Assembly: GCA_002733125.1 (NCBI GenBank)
Contig: NVUM01000007.1
Span: 1-64,000 of the forward strand
Direction: 5' to 3'
From: Porticoccus sp.
Lineage (GTDB): Bacteria; Pseudomonadota; Gammaproteobacteria; Pseudomonadales; Porticoccaceae
DNA length: 64,000 nucleotides
Positions 21,466 through 31,568 of this stretch are shown in pieces. Position numbers and translations under genes: made by a program. Positions within the stretch are counted from its first letter, which is position 1. Each line of letters starts with the position of its first letter. The notes under the pieces are model-generated. The model searched no databases. It worked only from the letters and a program-made list of their open reading frames with translations, and was not told the origin of the DNA.

Positions 21466-22430
21466 ATGCCCATTACCGTACCTGGGGAAAACAGATCGGC
21501 ATGTGCATTGAGCACTTCTCCGGCATGGAGGGGCCTTTTGCCGGGCAGTTGCAGTACTGTAATTAACAGGCACCCCTCTCCGGTTTGTACCAGAATACCG
21601 GATTTATCGGTATGAATGATCGTACCCGGCACCACCTTGCGGTCTTGATTTGGCACCGCGACACCCTTCCAGATACGGATTCGATCTCCCGAGAGCGTGC
21701 TGTAACAGATCGGGAAAGGATTAAAGGCGCGAATTTTCAAAACCAGGGTTTTGACATGCTCACGCCAGTTTACCAGGGCTTCCTGCTTGGTAATTTTTGG
21801 TGCGTAATTGCTCTGCTCGTCATCCTGTTTCTCCGGCACAACCTTTCCCTGTGCAATCTCGTCCAGGACTGTGAGAAGGGCATCGGGGCCGATCATGGCC
21901 AGTTTGTCATGGAGGGTGCCGGCATCATCTTCCGCTGCTATGGGGCAGCGGGCCTTGAGCAGCATATCGCCGGTATCCAGGCCTTCAGCCATCTGCATAA
22001 TGGTTACCCCGGTTTCGGTATCCCCGGCTTCTATGGCGCGCTGAATGGGGGCGGCACCTCGCCAGCGGGGCAACAGCGAGGCGTGGACATTGATGCACCC
22101 ATACACGGGGAGAGCCAACACAGCCTTCGGCAATAGCAGACCGTAGGCCACAACCACCATGATATCGGCACTATAGTTTGCCAGGATTTGTTGTTCCTCT
22201 GCAGCTTTCAGGCTGAGTGGCTGATGAACGGGTATCTGGTGATCGGCAGCCAGCAACTTGACCGGGCTGGCAGTGAGTTTTTTGCCGCGCCCGGCCGGAC
22301 GATCAGGCTGTGTGAATACAGCGACTACCCGGTGGGATGGGCAATCCAGCAATGCTCGGAGGTGTGATGCTGCAAATTGCGGGGTGCCGGCAAATACGAT
22401 GCGCAAAGAGGAATCCTCGGGGTTGACCAA
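21462..22430 (-). CDS. fmt: Methionyl-tRNA formyltransferase
   Basis: 322 aa; RIVFAGTPQFAASHLRALL, HASLLPRWRGAAPIQRAI. Confidence 0.98.
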   Translation of the reverse strand: MVNPEDSSLRIVFAGTPQFAASHLRALLDCPSHRVVAVFTQPDRPAGRGKKLTASPVKLLAADHQIPVHQPLSLKAAEEQQILANYSADIMVVVAYGLLLPKAVLALPVYGCINVHASLLPRWRGAAPIQRAIEAGDTETGVTIMQMAEGLDTGDMLLKARCPIAAEDDAGTLHDKLAMIGPDALLTVLDEIAQGKVVPEKQDDEQSNYAPKITKQEALVNWREHVKTLVLKIRAFNPFPICYSTLSGDRIRIWKGVAVPNQDRKVVPGTIIHTDKSGILVQTGEGCLLITVLQLPGKRPLHAGEVLNAHADLFSPGTVMGI

Positions 22431-22436
22431 CCGGTG

Positions 22437-22943
22437 TCAGTCTTGTTGACGGTGGAGTTTTTCCAGTTTTTGTCTGATTCGTTGCCGCTTGATGGGTGAC
22501 AGGTAATCTACGAAAAGCTTGCCGTCGAGGTGGTCAATTTCGTGCTGGATACAGACAGCCAGCAGACCTTCCGGCTCAAGCACGTAGGGCTGCCCCTCCC
22601 GGTCGAGCGCGCTCAGACGAATATGTTCAGGACGTTGGATGGTTTCATAAAAACCGGGCACTGACAGACAGCCTTCCTGATGTGGGCAGGTAATGTCGTC
22701 CAGTATTTCTACCTGTGGATTGATCATCACAATCGGCTGGTCGCCCTCATCTGATAAATCCATGACCACAATCCGTCTGTCGACGTTGACCTGGGTAGCA
22801 GCAAGGCCAATGCCGTTAGCCTGATACATGGTTTCCAGCATATCGTCCACCAGCGATCTGGTGTTCTGATCGATTTCTGCTACGGGAGCAGCTCTGATAC
22901 GCAGTCGTGGGTCAGGAAATTCAAGGATGTTGAGTATTGACAT
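22437..22943 (-). CDS. def: Peptide deformylase
   Basis: [29 protein letters not shown] motifs; start [15 protein letters not shown]. Confidence 0.98.
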   Translation of the reverse strand: MSILNILEFPDPRLRIRAAPVAEIDQNTRSLVDDMLETMYQANGIGLAATQVNVDRRIVVMDLSDEGDQPIVMINPQVEILDDITCPHQEGCLSVPGFYETIQRPEHIRLSALDREGQPYVLEPEGLLAVCIQHEIDHLDGKLFVDYLSPIKRQRIRQKLEKLHRQQD

Positions 22944-23077
22944 TTGTTTGTGACGAGTTTCTAGCAATCTGGCGTAAACCACTGCTAACATAAGGCCAAT
23001 GGAGCGGAATATCACTTAATATAGTCGAGTGGGAAGTATACACATAATCCGGATATAGCACACAGGACGGCCATAAG

Positions 23078-24097
23078 ATGAAAAAAACATTGTTGGGAAT
23101 AGTAGCTGCTTGCGCTATTGCAATTGCCGCCATTGCTGCAGAGGCACCCTTTAATGAGAATGTCCCTGAAAAATATACCGTTAAGAAAGGCGACACCCTG
23201 TGGGATATTTCTGATCTGTACCTGCGGGATCCCTGGTTGTGGCCTGAAATCTGGTACGCCAACCCCCAGATTGCCAACCCCCATCTGATTTACCCCGGTG
23301 ACATCATTTCCATGGTTTATATCGATGGCCGTCCCCGTTTGATGCTGGAGAAGCGTGACCGGCGGGTAAAACTGTCTCCCGAAGTGAAGGTTGTGCCTGA
23401 GTCGGAGGCCATTCCGGCACTGCCGCTGGATATCATCAACAGCTTTCTGACCCGCAATCGTATTGTCACCCAGGAAGAAATCGATGCGGCACCGTATGTG
23501 GTGGCCGGTCATGAGAAAAAGCTACTCTCTGGCTCGGGGGATACGTTCTACGCCCGCGGTTACTTTGACGAAACGCCGACCTATGGTCTGTACCGGGTTG
23601 GTGCGCCCTATGTGGATCCGGTGACCCAGGAAATATTGGGTATACGCGCGCAGGATGTGGGGTCAGCCAAGGTACAAAAAGTGGCCGATGATATAGCGAC
23701 CATGCTGGCGACCCGATCTCTTGAGGAAGTGCGTATTGGGGAGCGGTTGTTACCCCATGAAGAGCGACCACTCAAGTCCATCTTTTACCCCAGCGCCCCC
23801 GAGTCTACGGTGGAGGGTGAGATTATGGCAGTTGAGGGCGGTCTGACCCAGATCGGGCATCTTGACGTGGTGTCGATTAACCGAGGCGAGCGCGAAGGAC
23901 TCGAAGCGGGAAACATTCTGGCCATTTTCAAACGTGGTGAGGAAGTAACTGACTACATCGCCAGGGAAAAAATAAATCTGCCCAACGAGCAGGCTGGTTT
24001 ATTGATGATATTCCGTGCGTTTGAAAAAATGAGCTATGGGCTGGTAATAAAGGCCGAGCGCCCTCTGGCGGTAAACGATATTGTCAAAAACCCCTAG
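23078..24097 (+). CDS. LysM peptidoglycan-binding domain protein
   Basis: Signal peptide, YTVKKGDTLWDISDLYLRDPWLWPEIWYANPQIANPHLIYPGD. Confidence 0.93.
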   Translation: MKKTLLGIVAACAIAIAAIAAEAPFNENVPEKYTVKKGDTLWDISDLYLRDPWLWPEIWYANPQIANPHLIYPGDIISMVYIDGRPRLMLEKRDRRVKLSPEVKVVPESEAIPALPLDIINSFLTRNRIVTQEEIDAAPYVVAGHEKKLLSGSGDTFYARGYFDETPTYGLYRVGAPYVDPVTQEILGIRAQDVGSAKVQKVADDIATMLATRSLEEVRIGERLLPHEERPLKSIFYPSAPESTVEGEIMAVEGGLTQIGHLDVVSINRGEREGLEAGNILAIFKRGEEVTDYIAREKINLPNEQAGLLMIFRAFEKMSYGLVIKAERPLAVNDIVKNP

Positions 24098-24115
24098 CCA
24101 CCGGGGCAACTAAAA

Positions 24116-24141
24116 TGCCGACCTGTGTCGGCGTTTTTTAT
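24116..24141 (+). terminator. Intrinsic terminator after LysM gene
   Basis: TGCCGAC-ctgt-GTCGGCG + TTTTTT. Confidence 0.8.
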
Positions 24142-24182
24142 GAACAAGGGACATCAAACGGGTACAAGGGAGTACCAACTCT

Positions 24183-25280
24183 ATGGACAGGGAGTCCAAA
24201 GCAGCGCTTGTCATGGCTTTTCTCGATGGATGCTCACCTGCTGACAGCGTCAGCTTGTGCCGGTCGGTCGGTTCATTTGTCGAGGCAGCTGCTCAGGCAG
24301 AAGACTATTTTTCCTCCGCGCGCGCCAGTCGGGCGGGAAAGTTTTTCCGAAAAGAACCTAAAAGTCGAGTGGAACGGGAAGATCGGGCAGAGCAAGTGCT
24401 GGATTGGTGCCGGCACAATCAGGTGGCTTGTCTCAATTTGCTCGATCCGGATTACCCTCCACTTTTGCAGGAACTGAGCGTTCCTCCACCCCTGTTGTTT
24501 ATTCGCGGTGATGCGCAACTGCTGTCCATGCCACAAATCGCCATTGTTGGTAGTCGCAATGCCAGCCCGGGTGGATTGGGCAATGCCCGGGCCTTTGCCA
24601 CCGCTTTGGCGGCCAGCGGTTTTGTGATCACCAGTGGTCTTGCGTTGGGCATTGATGGGGCGGCCCATGATGGCGCCCTGCAAACGGGCAAGACCATTGC
24701 TGTGCTGGGGACCGGTCTGGATGTGACCTACCCTCGCCGACACGGTGATTTGTATCGGCGGATAATTGATCAGGGTGGTGCGGTCGTCAGTGAGTTTTTG
24801 CCAGAAACACCACCCCTCGCGGGCAATTTTCCCCGGCGCAACCGGATAATCAGTGGTCTGAGTCTGGGCATTCTGGTGGTTGAAGCGGCATTGAAGAGCG
24901 GGTCGCTGATCACTGCCCGGTACGGTCTGGAACAGGGACGTGAAGTATTTGCGATTCCCGGTTCAATCCACAGTGCCTTCAGTAAAGGCACCCATCAGCT
25001 GCTCAAGCAGGGCGCCACCCTGGTGGAATCAGCCGCAGATATTGCAGAGCAACTGGGTGGTCTGCTGGCCTGTATAGCACCTGACATTAAAACAGGCCAG
25101 CAGCCGCTGACAGAGGTCAGACATATCCTGCTGGAAGCCATGGGATTCGACCCGGTTGATATGGATGTCCTTGTGCAGCGTACGGCCATGTCAGTGAATA
25201 CGTTGACACAGGAGCTGCTGTTGCTGGAACTGGAAGGCGCTATTGCCGCCGGACAGGGAGTCTATCAGCGGTTGCGCTAA
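24183..25280 (+). CDS. dprA: DNA processing protein DprA
   Basis: IAIVGSRNASPGGLGNARAFA, SGLALGIDGAAHDGAL, NFPRRNRIISGLS. Confidence 0.97.
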   Translation: MDRESKAALVMAFLDGCSPADSVSLCRSVGSFVEAAAQAEDYFSSARASRAGKFFRKEPKSRVEREDRAEQVLDWCRHNQVACLNLLDPDYPPLLQELSVPPPLLFIRGDAQLLSMPQIAIVGSRNASPGGLGNARAFATALAASGFVITSGLALGIDGAAHDGALQTGKTIAVLGTGLDVTYPRRHGDLYRRIIDQGGAVVSEFLPETPPLAGNFPRRNRIISGLSLGILVVEAALKSGSLITARYGLEQGREVFAIPGSIHSAFSKGTHQLLKQGATLVESAADIAEQLGGLLACIAPDIKTGQQPLTEVRHILLEAMGFDPVDMDVLVQRTAMSVNTLTQELLLLELEGAIAAGQGVYQRLR

Positions 25281-25355
25281 TAGATAGCCTTTCTCATGGG
25301 GTCCATGCAGTTATGAGCAACAAACCCTCCCGTTAACTGGTGCATTTTATTGCGA

Positions 25356-25399
25356 AATCCCCCAGGTTCCGGTAGCCTGCCGCGTTTCACTGGGGGATT
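25356..25399 (+). promoter_or_regulatory. Perfect 10-bp hairpin sequestering purE Shine-Dalgarno
   Basis: AATCCCCCAG (25356-25365) / CTGGGGGATT (25390-25399), ending 6 nt before ATG at 25406; SD = GGGGGA. Confidence 0.6.
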
Positions 25400-25405
25400 A
25401 AAAAA

Positions 25406-25912
25406 ATGAACAAACCCTTTATTGCCATCCTGATGGGTTCGGACTCGGATCTGCCAGTCATGGAAGCCAGCTTTGAAGTGCTCAAAAAGTTCGAGGTGCC
25501 CTTCGAAGTTAAAGTATCGTCGGCGCATCGAACGCCAGAGGCAACGCACCGTTATGTAAAGGATGCCGACCAGCGGGGCTGTGCAGCCTTTATATGTGCT
25601 GCGGGAATGGCGGCGCATCTGGCGGGTGCCGTTGCAGCCAATACTCTCAAGCCTGTGATTGGGGTGCCTATCAACTCATCACTGGATGGCCTTGATGCGC
25701 TGCTCTCAACGGTGCAAATGCCCGGTGGCATTCCGGTTGCTACCGTGGCAATCGGCAAGGCAGGTGCAAAGAACGCAGCCTATCTGGCAGTCCAGATAAT
25801 TGGTGTCAGTGATGGTGTGTTGCACCAGAAGCTGCTGGATGAGCGAGCAGATAATGCCCGCGCCATTCTGGAAAAAGACGCGGCATTGCAAGAGAAGCTG
25901 AAAAGCCTCTGA
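25406..25912 (+). CDS. purE: N5-carboxyaminoimidazole ribonucleotide mutase (class I PurE)
   Basis: 168 aa; [42 protein letters not shown]. Confidence 0.97.
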   Translation: MNKPFIAILMGSDSDLPVMEASFEVLKKFEVPFEVKVSSAHRTPEATHRYVKDADQRGCAAFICAAGMAAHLAGAVAANTLKPVIGVPINSSLDGLDALLSTVQMPGGIPVATVAIGKAGAKNAAYLAVQIIGVSDGVLHQKLLDERADNARAILEKDAALQEKLKSL

Positions 25913-25923
25913 GCCGCCTCTCC

Positions 25924-26481
25924 ATGGGCAATTATCGTATAATCAGGGCGGTGGATTGCCTGCGTGGCGGGGGGGTGATGGCCTACCCCACAGAGGCAGT
26001 GTGGGGCCTCGGTTGCGACCCGTATTCAGAGGCAGCCGTCATGCGCCTGTTGGCGCTCAAAAAACGCCGTCGGGACATGGGGCTCATCGTGATCGCCGCC
26101 TCAATGGCACAGCTGGAACCTTTTTTGGCAGACATGCCGGCGTCTGATCGCCAGCGACTTGCGGCCAGTTGGCCGGGACCTCAAACCTGGTTGGTACCCA
26201 ACAACGGTTGTGCACCAAGCTGGGTTACCGGTGGCAGGGAAACCTTGGCTCTACGTGTGACGAACCACCCTGTGGCTGCGGCACTTTGTCGTGCTTACGG
26301 GACCCCCCTGATTTCCACGTCGGCCAACCCGCACGGCTTTAGGCCGGCCATGTCTTTGTTAAAGCTGAATCTTTATTTCCATGGTCAGCTTGATTATGTA
26401 CTGCCCGGCCCGTTGGGCGGCCTGACATCTCCGACACCAATCAAAAATCTGAAAACCGGAGAAGTGATTCGGGGCAGCTGA
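25924..26481 (+). CDS. tsaC: Threonylcarbamoyl-AMP synthase (Sua5/YrdC family)
   Basis: 185 aa; GGGVMAYPTEAVWGLGCDP, LISTSANPHG. Confidence 0.95.
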   Translation: MGNYRIIRAVDCLRGGGVMAYPTEAVWGLGCDPYSEAAVMRLLALKKRRRDMGLIVIAASMAQLEPFLADMPASDRQRLAASWPGPQTWLVPNNGCAPSWVTGGRETLALRVTNHPVAAALCRAYGTPLISTSANPHGFRPAMSLLKLNLYFHGQLDYVLPGPLGGLTSPTPIKNLKTGEVIRGS

Positions 26482-26556
26482 TATGTCCGGTCTTTACATG
26501 GCTGGCAAGTTGTCAATGACAGGTCGGCCTATCACACTGTGTATTATGTGACCTAA

Positions 26557-27480
<924 letters not shown>

Positions 27481-27503
27481 GTTATACAAAATGGAAGACC
27501 AGC

Positions 27504-28352
27504 ATGACTGATCGTTACGCCGTTTTTGGCAATCCTGTGGAGCACAGTAAGTCTCCGCAAATTCACCGGGCCTTTGCTGCCCAGACAGGCGAAGCGATTG
27601 AATACGACAAACAATCTGTGGCGCCAGATGACTTTTATCGCGCTACGGACACTTTTTTTGCAGAGGGTGGCAAGGGTCTTAACATCACGGTGCCATTCAA
27701 GCAGGAGGCCTATGGTTATGCTGCAAGGCTGACGAATCGTGCCCGCCATGCGGGTGCAGTTAATACCCTGGCCCTGCAGAACGATGGCACGGTATTGGGG
27801 GACAACACCGATGGCATCGGTATGGTCAGAGACCTGCTCGAAAACCTCAACTGGCAGATCAAAGGCAGGAAAGTGCTGGTTCTCGGTGCCGGTGGTGCAG
27901 TGCGCGGGATCCTTGAGCCCCTGCTGGAGCAATTGCCACAGCATGTGGTCATTGCCAACCGCACACTCGCCAAGGCGCTGCAACTGGCTAAGGGTTTTGC
28001 GGAAATGGGTTACTTGCTCGGTTGTGACTATGAGATGCTCGAGGGTCAGCAGTTTGACCTGATCATCAATGGCACCAGTGCCAGCCTTGCAGCACAGCTA
28101 CCGCCCCTCCCCGATGGTCTACTGGCAGACCAGGCCTGTTGCTACGACATGATGTACGCGGCACAGCCAACGGTATTTATGAGCTGGGCCAAACAGCAGG
28201 GTGCCGCCGGTGTTGCCGATGGGCTGGGCATGCTGGTCGAACAGGCGGCGGAATCCTTTCGGCTCTGGCGTGGTATCAACCCAAACACTGCGCCGGTTAT
28301 TGCCGAAATTCGCCAGATGCTGATGGACCAGGCCTGTTCGGACACCCCATAA
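27504..28352 (+). CDS. aroE: Shikimate dehydrogenase
   Basis: YAVFGNPVEHSKSPQIH, NITVPFK, VLGAGGAVRGILEPLL. Confidence 0.97.
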   Translation: MTDRYAVFGNPVEHSKSPQIHRAFAAQTGEAIEYDKQSVAPDDFYRATDTFFAEGGKGLNITVPFKQEAYGYAARLTNRARHAGAVNTLALQNDGTVLGDNTDGIGMVRDLLENLNWQIKGRKVLVLGAGGAVRGILEPLLEQLPQHVVIANRTLAKALQLAKGFAEMGYLLGCDYEMLEGQQFDLIINGTSASLAAQLPPLPDGLLADQACCYDMMYAAQPTVFMSWAKQQGAAGVADGLGMLVEQAAESFRLWRGINPNTAPVIAEIRQMLMDQACSDTP

Positions 28353-28367
28353 AACATTTTTGCAGCC

Positions 28368-28937
28368 CTATTCTGCGCCATTGCGCCCGTCATCAGTCTG
28401 CTCGGCGAGATACTGATCTTTGAGTTTGACGTAGTTTCCGGGGGAGTAGGAAAAGAACGCTCGCTCTTCGGTAGAGACCGGCCTCAGTAACCGGCAGGGA
28501 TTGCCCACATAGAGGTTGCCGCTTTCCAGATGCTTGCCGGGCGGCACCACTGTGCCGGCGCCGATAATCACCTCATCCTCTACTACGGCACCATCATTGA
28601 TAATGGCGCCATTGCCCACCAGAATGTAGCTGCCGAGAGTACAGCCGTGAAGAATGGCGCCGTGGCCAACAATCACGTTTTCGCCGATAGTCAGTGGCCA
28701 GCCGCCGGGGTTGAAATCGCTTGCATGGGTAATGTGCAATACGGCGGTATCCTGAATATTGGAGCGATTGCCTACGGTAATGCGATGCATGTCGCCGCGA
28801 ATTACGGCCCCGGGCCACACTGAGACATCATCGCCGAGGGTGACACTGCCAATCACAGTCGCTGCCGGATCAATGTAAACTCGTTCGCCGAGGGTGGGTA
28901 AAACACCTTTATAGGGTCGGATATTCTCTGTCATCAT
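28368..28937 (-). CDS. Gamma-carbonic-anhydrase-like hexapeptide-repeat protein (YrdA family)
   Basis: GDDVSVWPGAVIRGDMHRITVGNRSNIQDTAVLHITH, GHGAILHGC. Confidence 0.92.
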   Translation of the reverse strand: MMTENIRPYKGVLPTLGERVYIDPAATVIGSVTLGDDVSVWPGAVIRGDMHRITVGNRSNIQDTAVLHITHASDFNPGGWPLTIGENVIVGHGAILHGCTLGSYILVGNGAIINDGAVVEDEVIIGAGTVVPPGKHLESGNLYVGNPCRLLRPVSTEERAFFSYSPGNYVKLKDQYLAEQTDDGRNGAE

Positions 28938-29070
28938 GACTCCTGCGCTGACTAATGGATCTAGAGCGATATAATACGTTGCCAGATGGCTGGCTTATAG
29001 CCGTTGTAGCGATCTGGTATAACGATTGGTTGTATTTTTTCACTTGTCCCCAACCTGAAGGCCTTTCTCG

Positions 29071-29310
29071 ATGTTTAAAGCTGACAAGCGTTTTATTGCA
29101 GGTGCGGTCTGCCCGCGCTGTAACCAGATGGATAAACTGGTGGTTTTCAATGAGAATGGCAAGGATTTCAGGGCCTGTGTCAGCTGTGATTTTCGAGAGC
29201 AGATGTATATACATGGTGCCCCCCGAGAACTGGAAACCCGGGTTAATCTTTCCCCCGAGGAAAGACAGGTTGGCGTTCAGACAGTGAAGCTCGTCGATCC
29301 CAAAAAATGA
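29071..29310 (+). CDS. yheV: YheV-family putative zinc-ribbon protein
   Basis: 79 aa; KRFIAGAVCPRCNQMDKLVVFNENGKDFRACVSCDF, two CxxC. Confidence 0.8.
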   Translation: MFKADKRFIAGAVCPRCNQMDKLVVFNENGKDFRACVSCDFREQMYIHGAPRELETRVNLSPEERQVGVQTVKLVDPKK

Positions 29311-29325
29311 CGAATCCTACCGGCA

Positions 29326-29979
29326 TCAGTGAATCAGTAATTGCCCCGATCCGTTAAACAACAGATTGACCGATAAATTGTCGATCAGACAGGGCCACCG
29401 CTGTAGATCACTTGCCCACCGGTTGCTGCGGTCCTCCCGGCACGCCTCGGGAACAAACACCAGATCTTTTTGTTGCAGCTCATCCACGATCAGATGAACA
29501 GCGCTGTCGAGTTGATTGGCGAAAGGTTCGCCAATCAGGTGATGGATGATCAGGTTTGAACGAGTCATATCCATCGGCACCAATGGCATGTTGTAGCCCG
29601 AGATAAACCGGTCATTGACCTCCTCGACCAGTCGATGGGCGAGATAGGATTCACCCATAAGAGAATTGAGTCCTTCGTGACCGGCAACCAATGCTGGCGG
29701 TTTCATGAAAAACTCCCTGGCAGTGCAAATCACCGGTTCTATGTAGTCGATCAGTCCGTATTCATCTGCGATGGCATCTACCGCATCAATAAATTCAGGC
29801 ACCTGATCTATATAGTGAATAATAAAATTGAGAAGTGCTGGAATGATGTTCTCGGACGGCAACTGGATGGACTTGTGGAGTGCGTTGACGCGGGTCCTGA
29901 GCAATGTGGCAAGCTGACCGGTTGCCCTTTCGTGCGTCTTGGCGGCGGCAATAGCCTGGCGAATAATTACAGTATCCAT
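29326..29979 (-). CDS. Hypothetical protein, ~217 aa
   Basis: Long ORF filling the gap between yheV and a MATE gene; no family recognised by eye; ATG at 29979 (ORF track start is a TTG). Confidence 0.7.
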   Translation of the reverse strand: MDTVIIRQAIAAAKTHERATGQLATLLRTRVNALHKSIQLPSENIIPALLNFIIHYIDQVPEFIDAVDAIADEYGLIDYIEPVICTAREFFMKPPALVAGHEGLNSLMGESYLAHRLVEEVNDRFISGYNMPLVPMDMTRSNLIIHHLIGEPFANQLDSAVHLIVDELQQKDLVFVPEACREDRSNRWASDLQRWPCLIDNLSVNLLFNGSGQLLIH

Positions 29980-30050
29980 AGTCAAAAGTTAGCTGAGCTG
30001 GATAAAAAGGCAAAGAACATCTCGCTATAAGCCGCGCTACTTTTTGTTCA

Positions 30051-31379
30051 TCACCATGTTTGAGTGATCCACTGGCCGCGTTTGCTGAACAGGGCGAATA
30101 GCCATGCCATCTGAACACTGCGTGCCGCTAAAAAGGCGAGATAGGCTAACCACAACCCATGATTGCCGAGCGAGGCTGAGAAATACCACAGTGGAAAAAA
30201 AACCAGAAAAGACGCCATCAGCATGCTGTCCTGCATCGCACGGGTTTTGCCACTACCGATGAAAATACCGTCCGCCATAAAGCAAATAAGGCCGACCAGT
30301 GGCATGGCTGTCAGCCAGGGCCAATAGATTTTCACAGCAGGTAAAACCTCTGGTAGGTTCGTAATCGCGCCAATAATGATGTCCGGGAAAAATGCATAAA
30401 TGAGGGTAGCGATCAAGGCGATGGCCAGACCCCAGGCGGTAGTAATCAGACAAACGCGGTAAAAGTCTTTGAGGTCTTTCTTGCCGATGGCGTGCCCGGC
30501 AAGTGACTCGGCGGCGTGCGCAAACCCATCCTGTGTAAACGCCACCAGTAGTACTAGCTGCATCAGGATGGCATTGGCCGAGAGAATAACATCGCCCTGC
30601 CGTGCACCCTGGGCAGTGAAAAAAGTCATGATAAATACAAGGCAGGCCGTGCGGACAAGCAGATGACGGTTAGCCCTGAACAGCTCGCGATATCTGGACC
30701 ATTGTGTCAGTTGCATTGACCTGATCGGTGTTTTGAGCTGGCGTATGGTGACTGTCACCAGCAGCAGTGCGAGTGCCAAACCGAGATATTCCGCGGTTAA
30801 GGAGGCCCATGCCGCTCCGGCACTGTTCAGTTTCATTCCGACTATGAATAGAAAATCAAAACCAACATTGGTGAGATTGACGAATAGCATAAGGAGCAGC
30901 GTGGTGCCGGCTCGCTGCAGCCCGAGCAGCCAGCCCATCGCACAGAAGGTGGCGAGGGTGGCGGGAGCAGCCAGAATGCGAATCTGGCAGTATTCCATGG
31001 TCAGTGGTCTGGCTGCAGCGGACGGTTTGATCAGATCGAGAATCAGGGTGAGGAGGGGTTGCCGCAACAGGATCAACAGGATCCCTAGGGTGAATGCTAT
31101 CACCAGAGACTGAGCCAGCACTTCAATGCAGCGGGATGTATCTCCGGCACCCCAGGCCCTGGCGGTTACGCCGATAGTGCCCATCCGCAGAAATCCAAAT
31201 AACCAGAACAGCATGGTCAGTACGCTACTGCCCGCAGCCACGGCAGCGAGAAAACGGGCATTTGCCAGATGACCGAGAATCGCGGTATCAACGAGGCCCA
31301 GGGTCGGGATACTGATGCTTGCCAGGGTCATAGGCAGGGCGATCACTAAAACTTTTTGTTGGATAAGCGGTGATTTCAT
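30051..31379 (-). CDS. MATE-family efflux transporter (DinF-like)
   Basis: 442 aa, 12 TM; LGLVDTAILGHLANARFLAAVAAGSS, GAGDTSRC. Confidence 0.92.
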   Translation of the reverse strand: MKSPLIQQKVLVIALPMTLASISIPTLGLVDTAILGHLANARFLAAVAAGSSVLTMLFWLFGFLRMGTIGVTARAWGAGDTSRCIEVLAQSLVIAFTLGILLILLRQPLLTLILDLIKPSAAARPLTMEYCQIRILAAPATLATFCAMGWLLGLQRAGTTLLLMLFVNLTNVGFDFLFIVGMKLNSAGAAWASLTAEYLGLALALLLVTVTIRQLKTPIRSMQLTQWSRYRELFRANRHLLVRTACLVFIMTFFTAQGARQGDVILSANAILMQLVLLVAFTQDGFAHAAESLAGHAIGKKDLKDFYRVCLITTAWGLAIALIATLIYAFFPDIIIGAITNLPEVLPAVKIYWPWLTAMPLVGLICFMADGIFIGSGKTRAMQDSMLMASFLVFFPLWYFSASLGNHGLWLAYLAFLAARSVQMAWLFALFSKRGQWITQTW

Positions 31380-31568
31380 TTTGTCCCTGGACGGTTAAAG
31401 AGGCCATTCTGCCAGAAAAAGCATTCATTCTTTGGGCGGAATAGTCTGGAGCGGTACGGAAAGAATCTGGTATACTCGCCCGGTTTTTCGGGTCCAGAGA
31501 GGCTGTTTGACTCTCGCAGGATGAAATTCATAACTAGAAACAATAACTTATTGACTGGAGATAGGGCG

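Noticed and set aside
31470-31568. Stem-loops in the coxB 5' UTR (CCCGG..CGGG and GAGAG..CTCTC)
   Set aside because: Short 4-5 bp stems not overlapping the Shine-Dalgarno; too weak to support a regulatory claim
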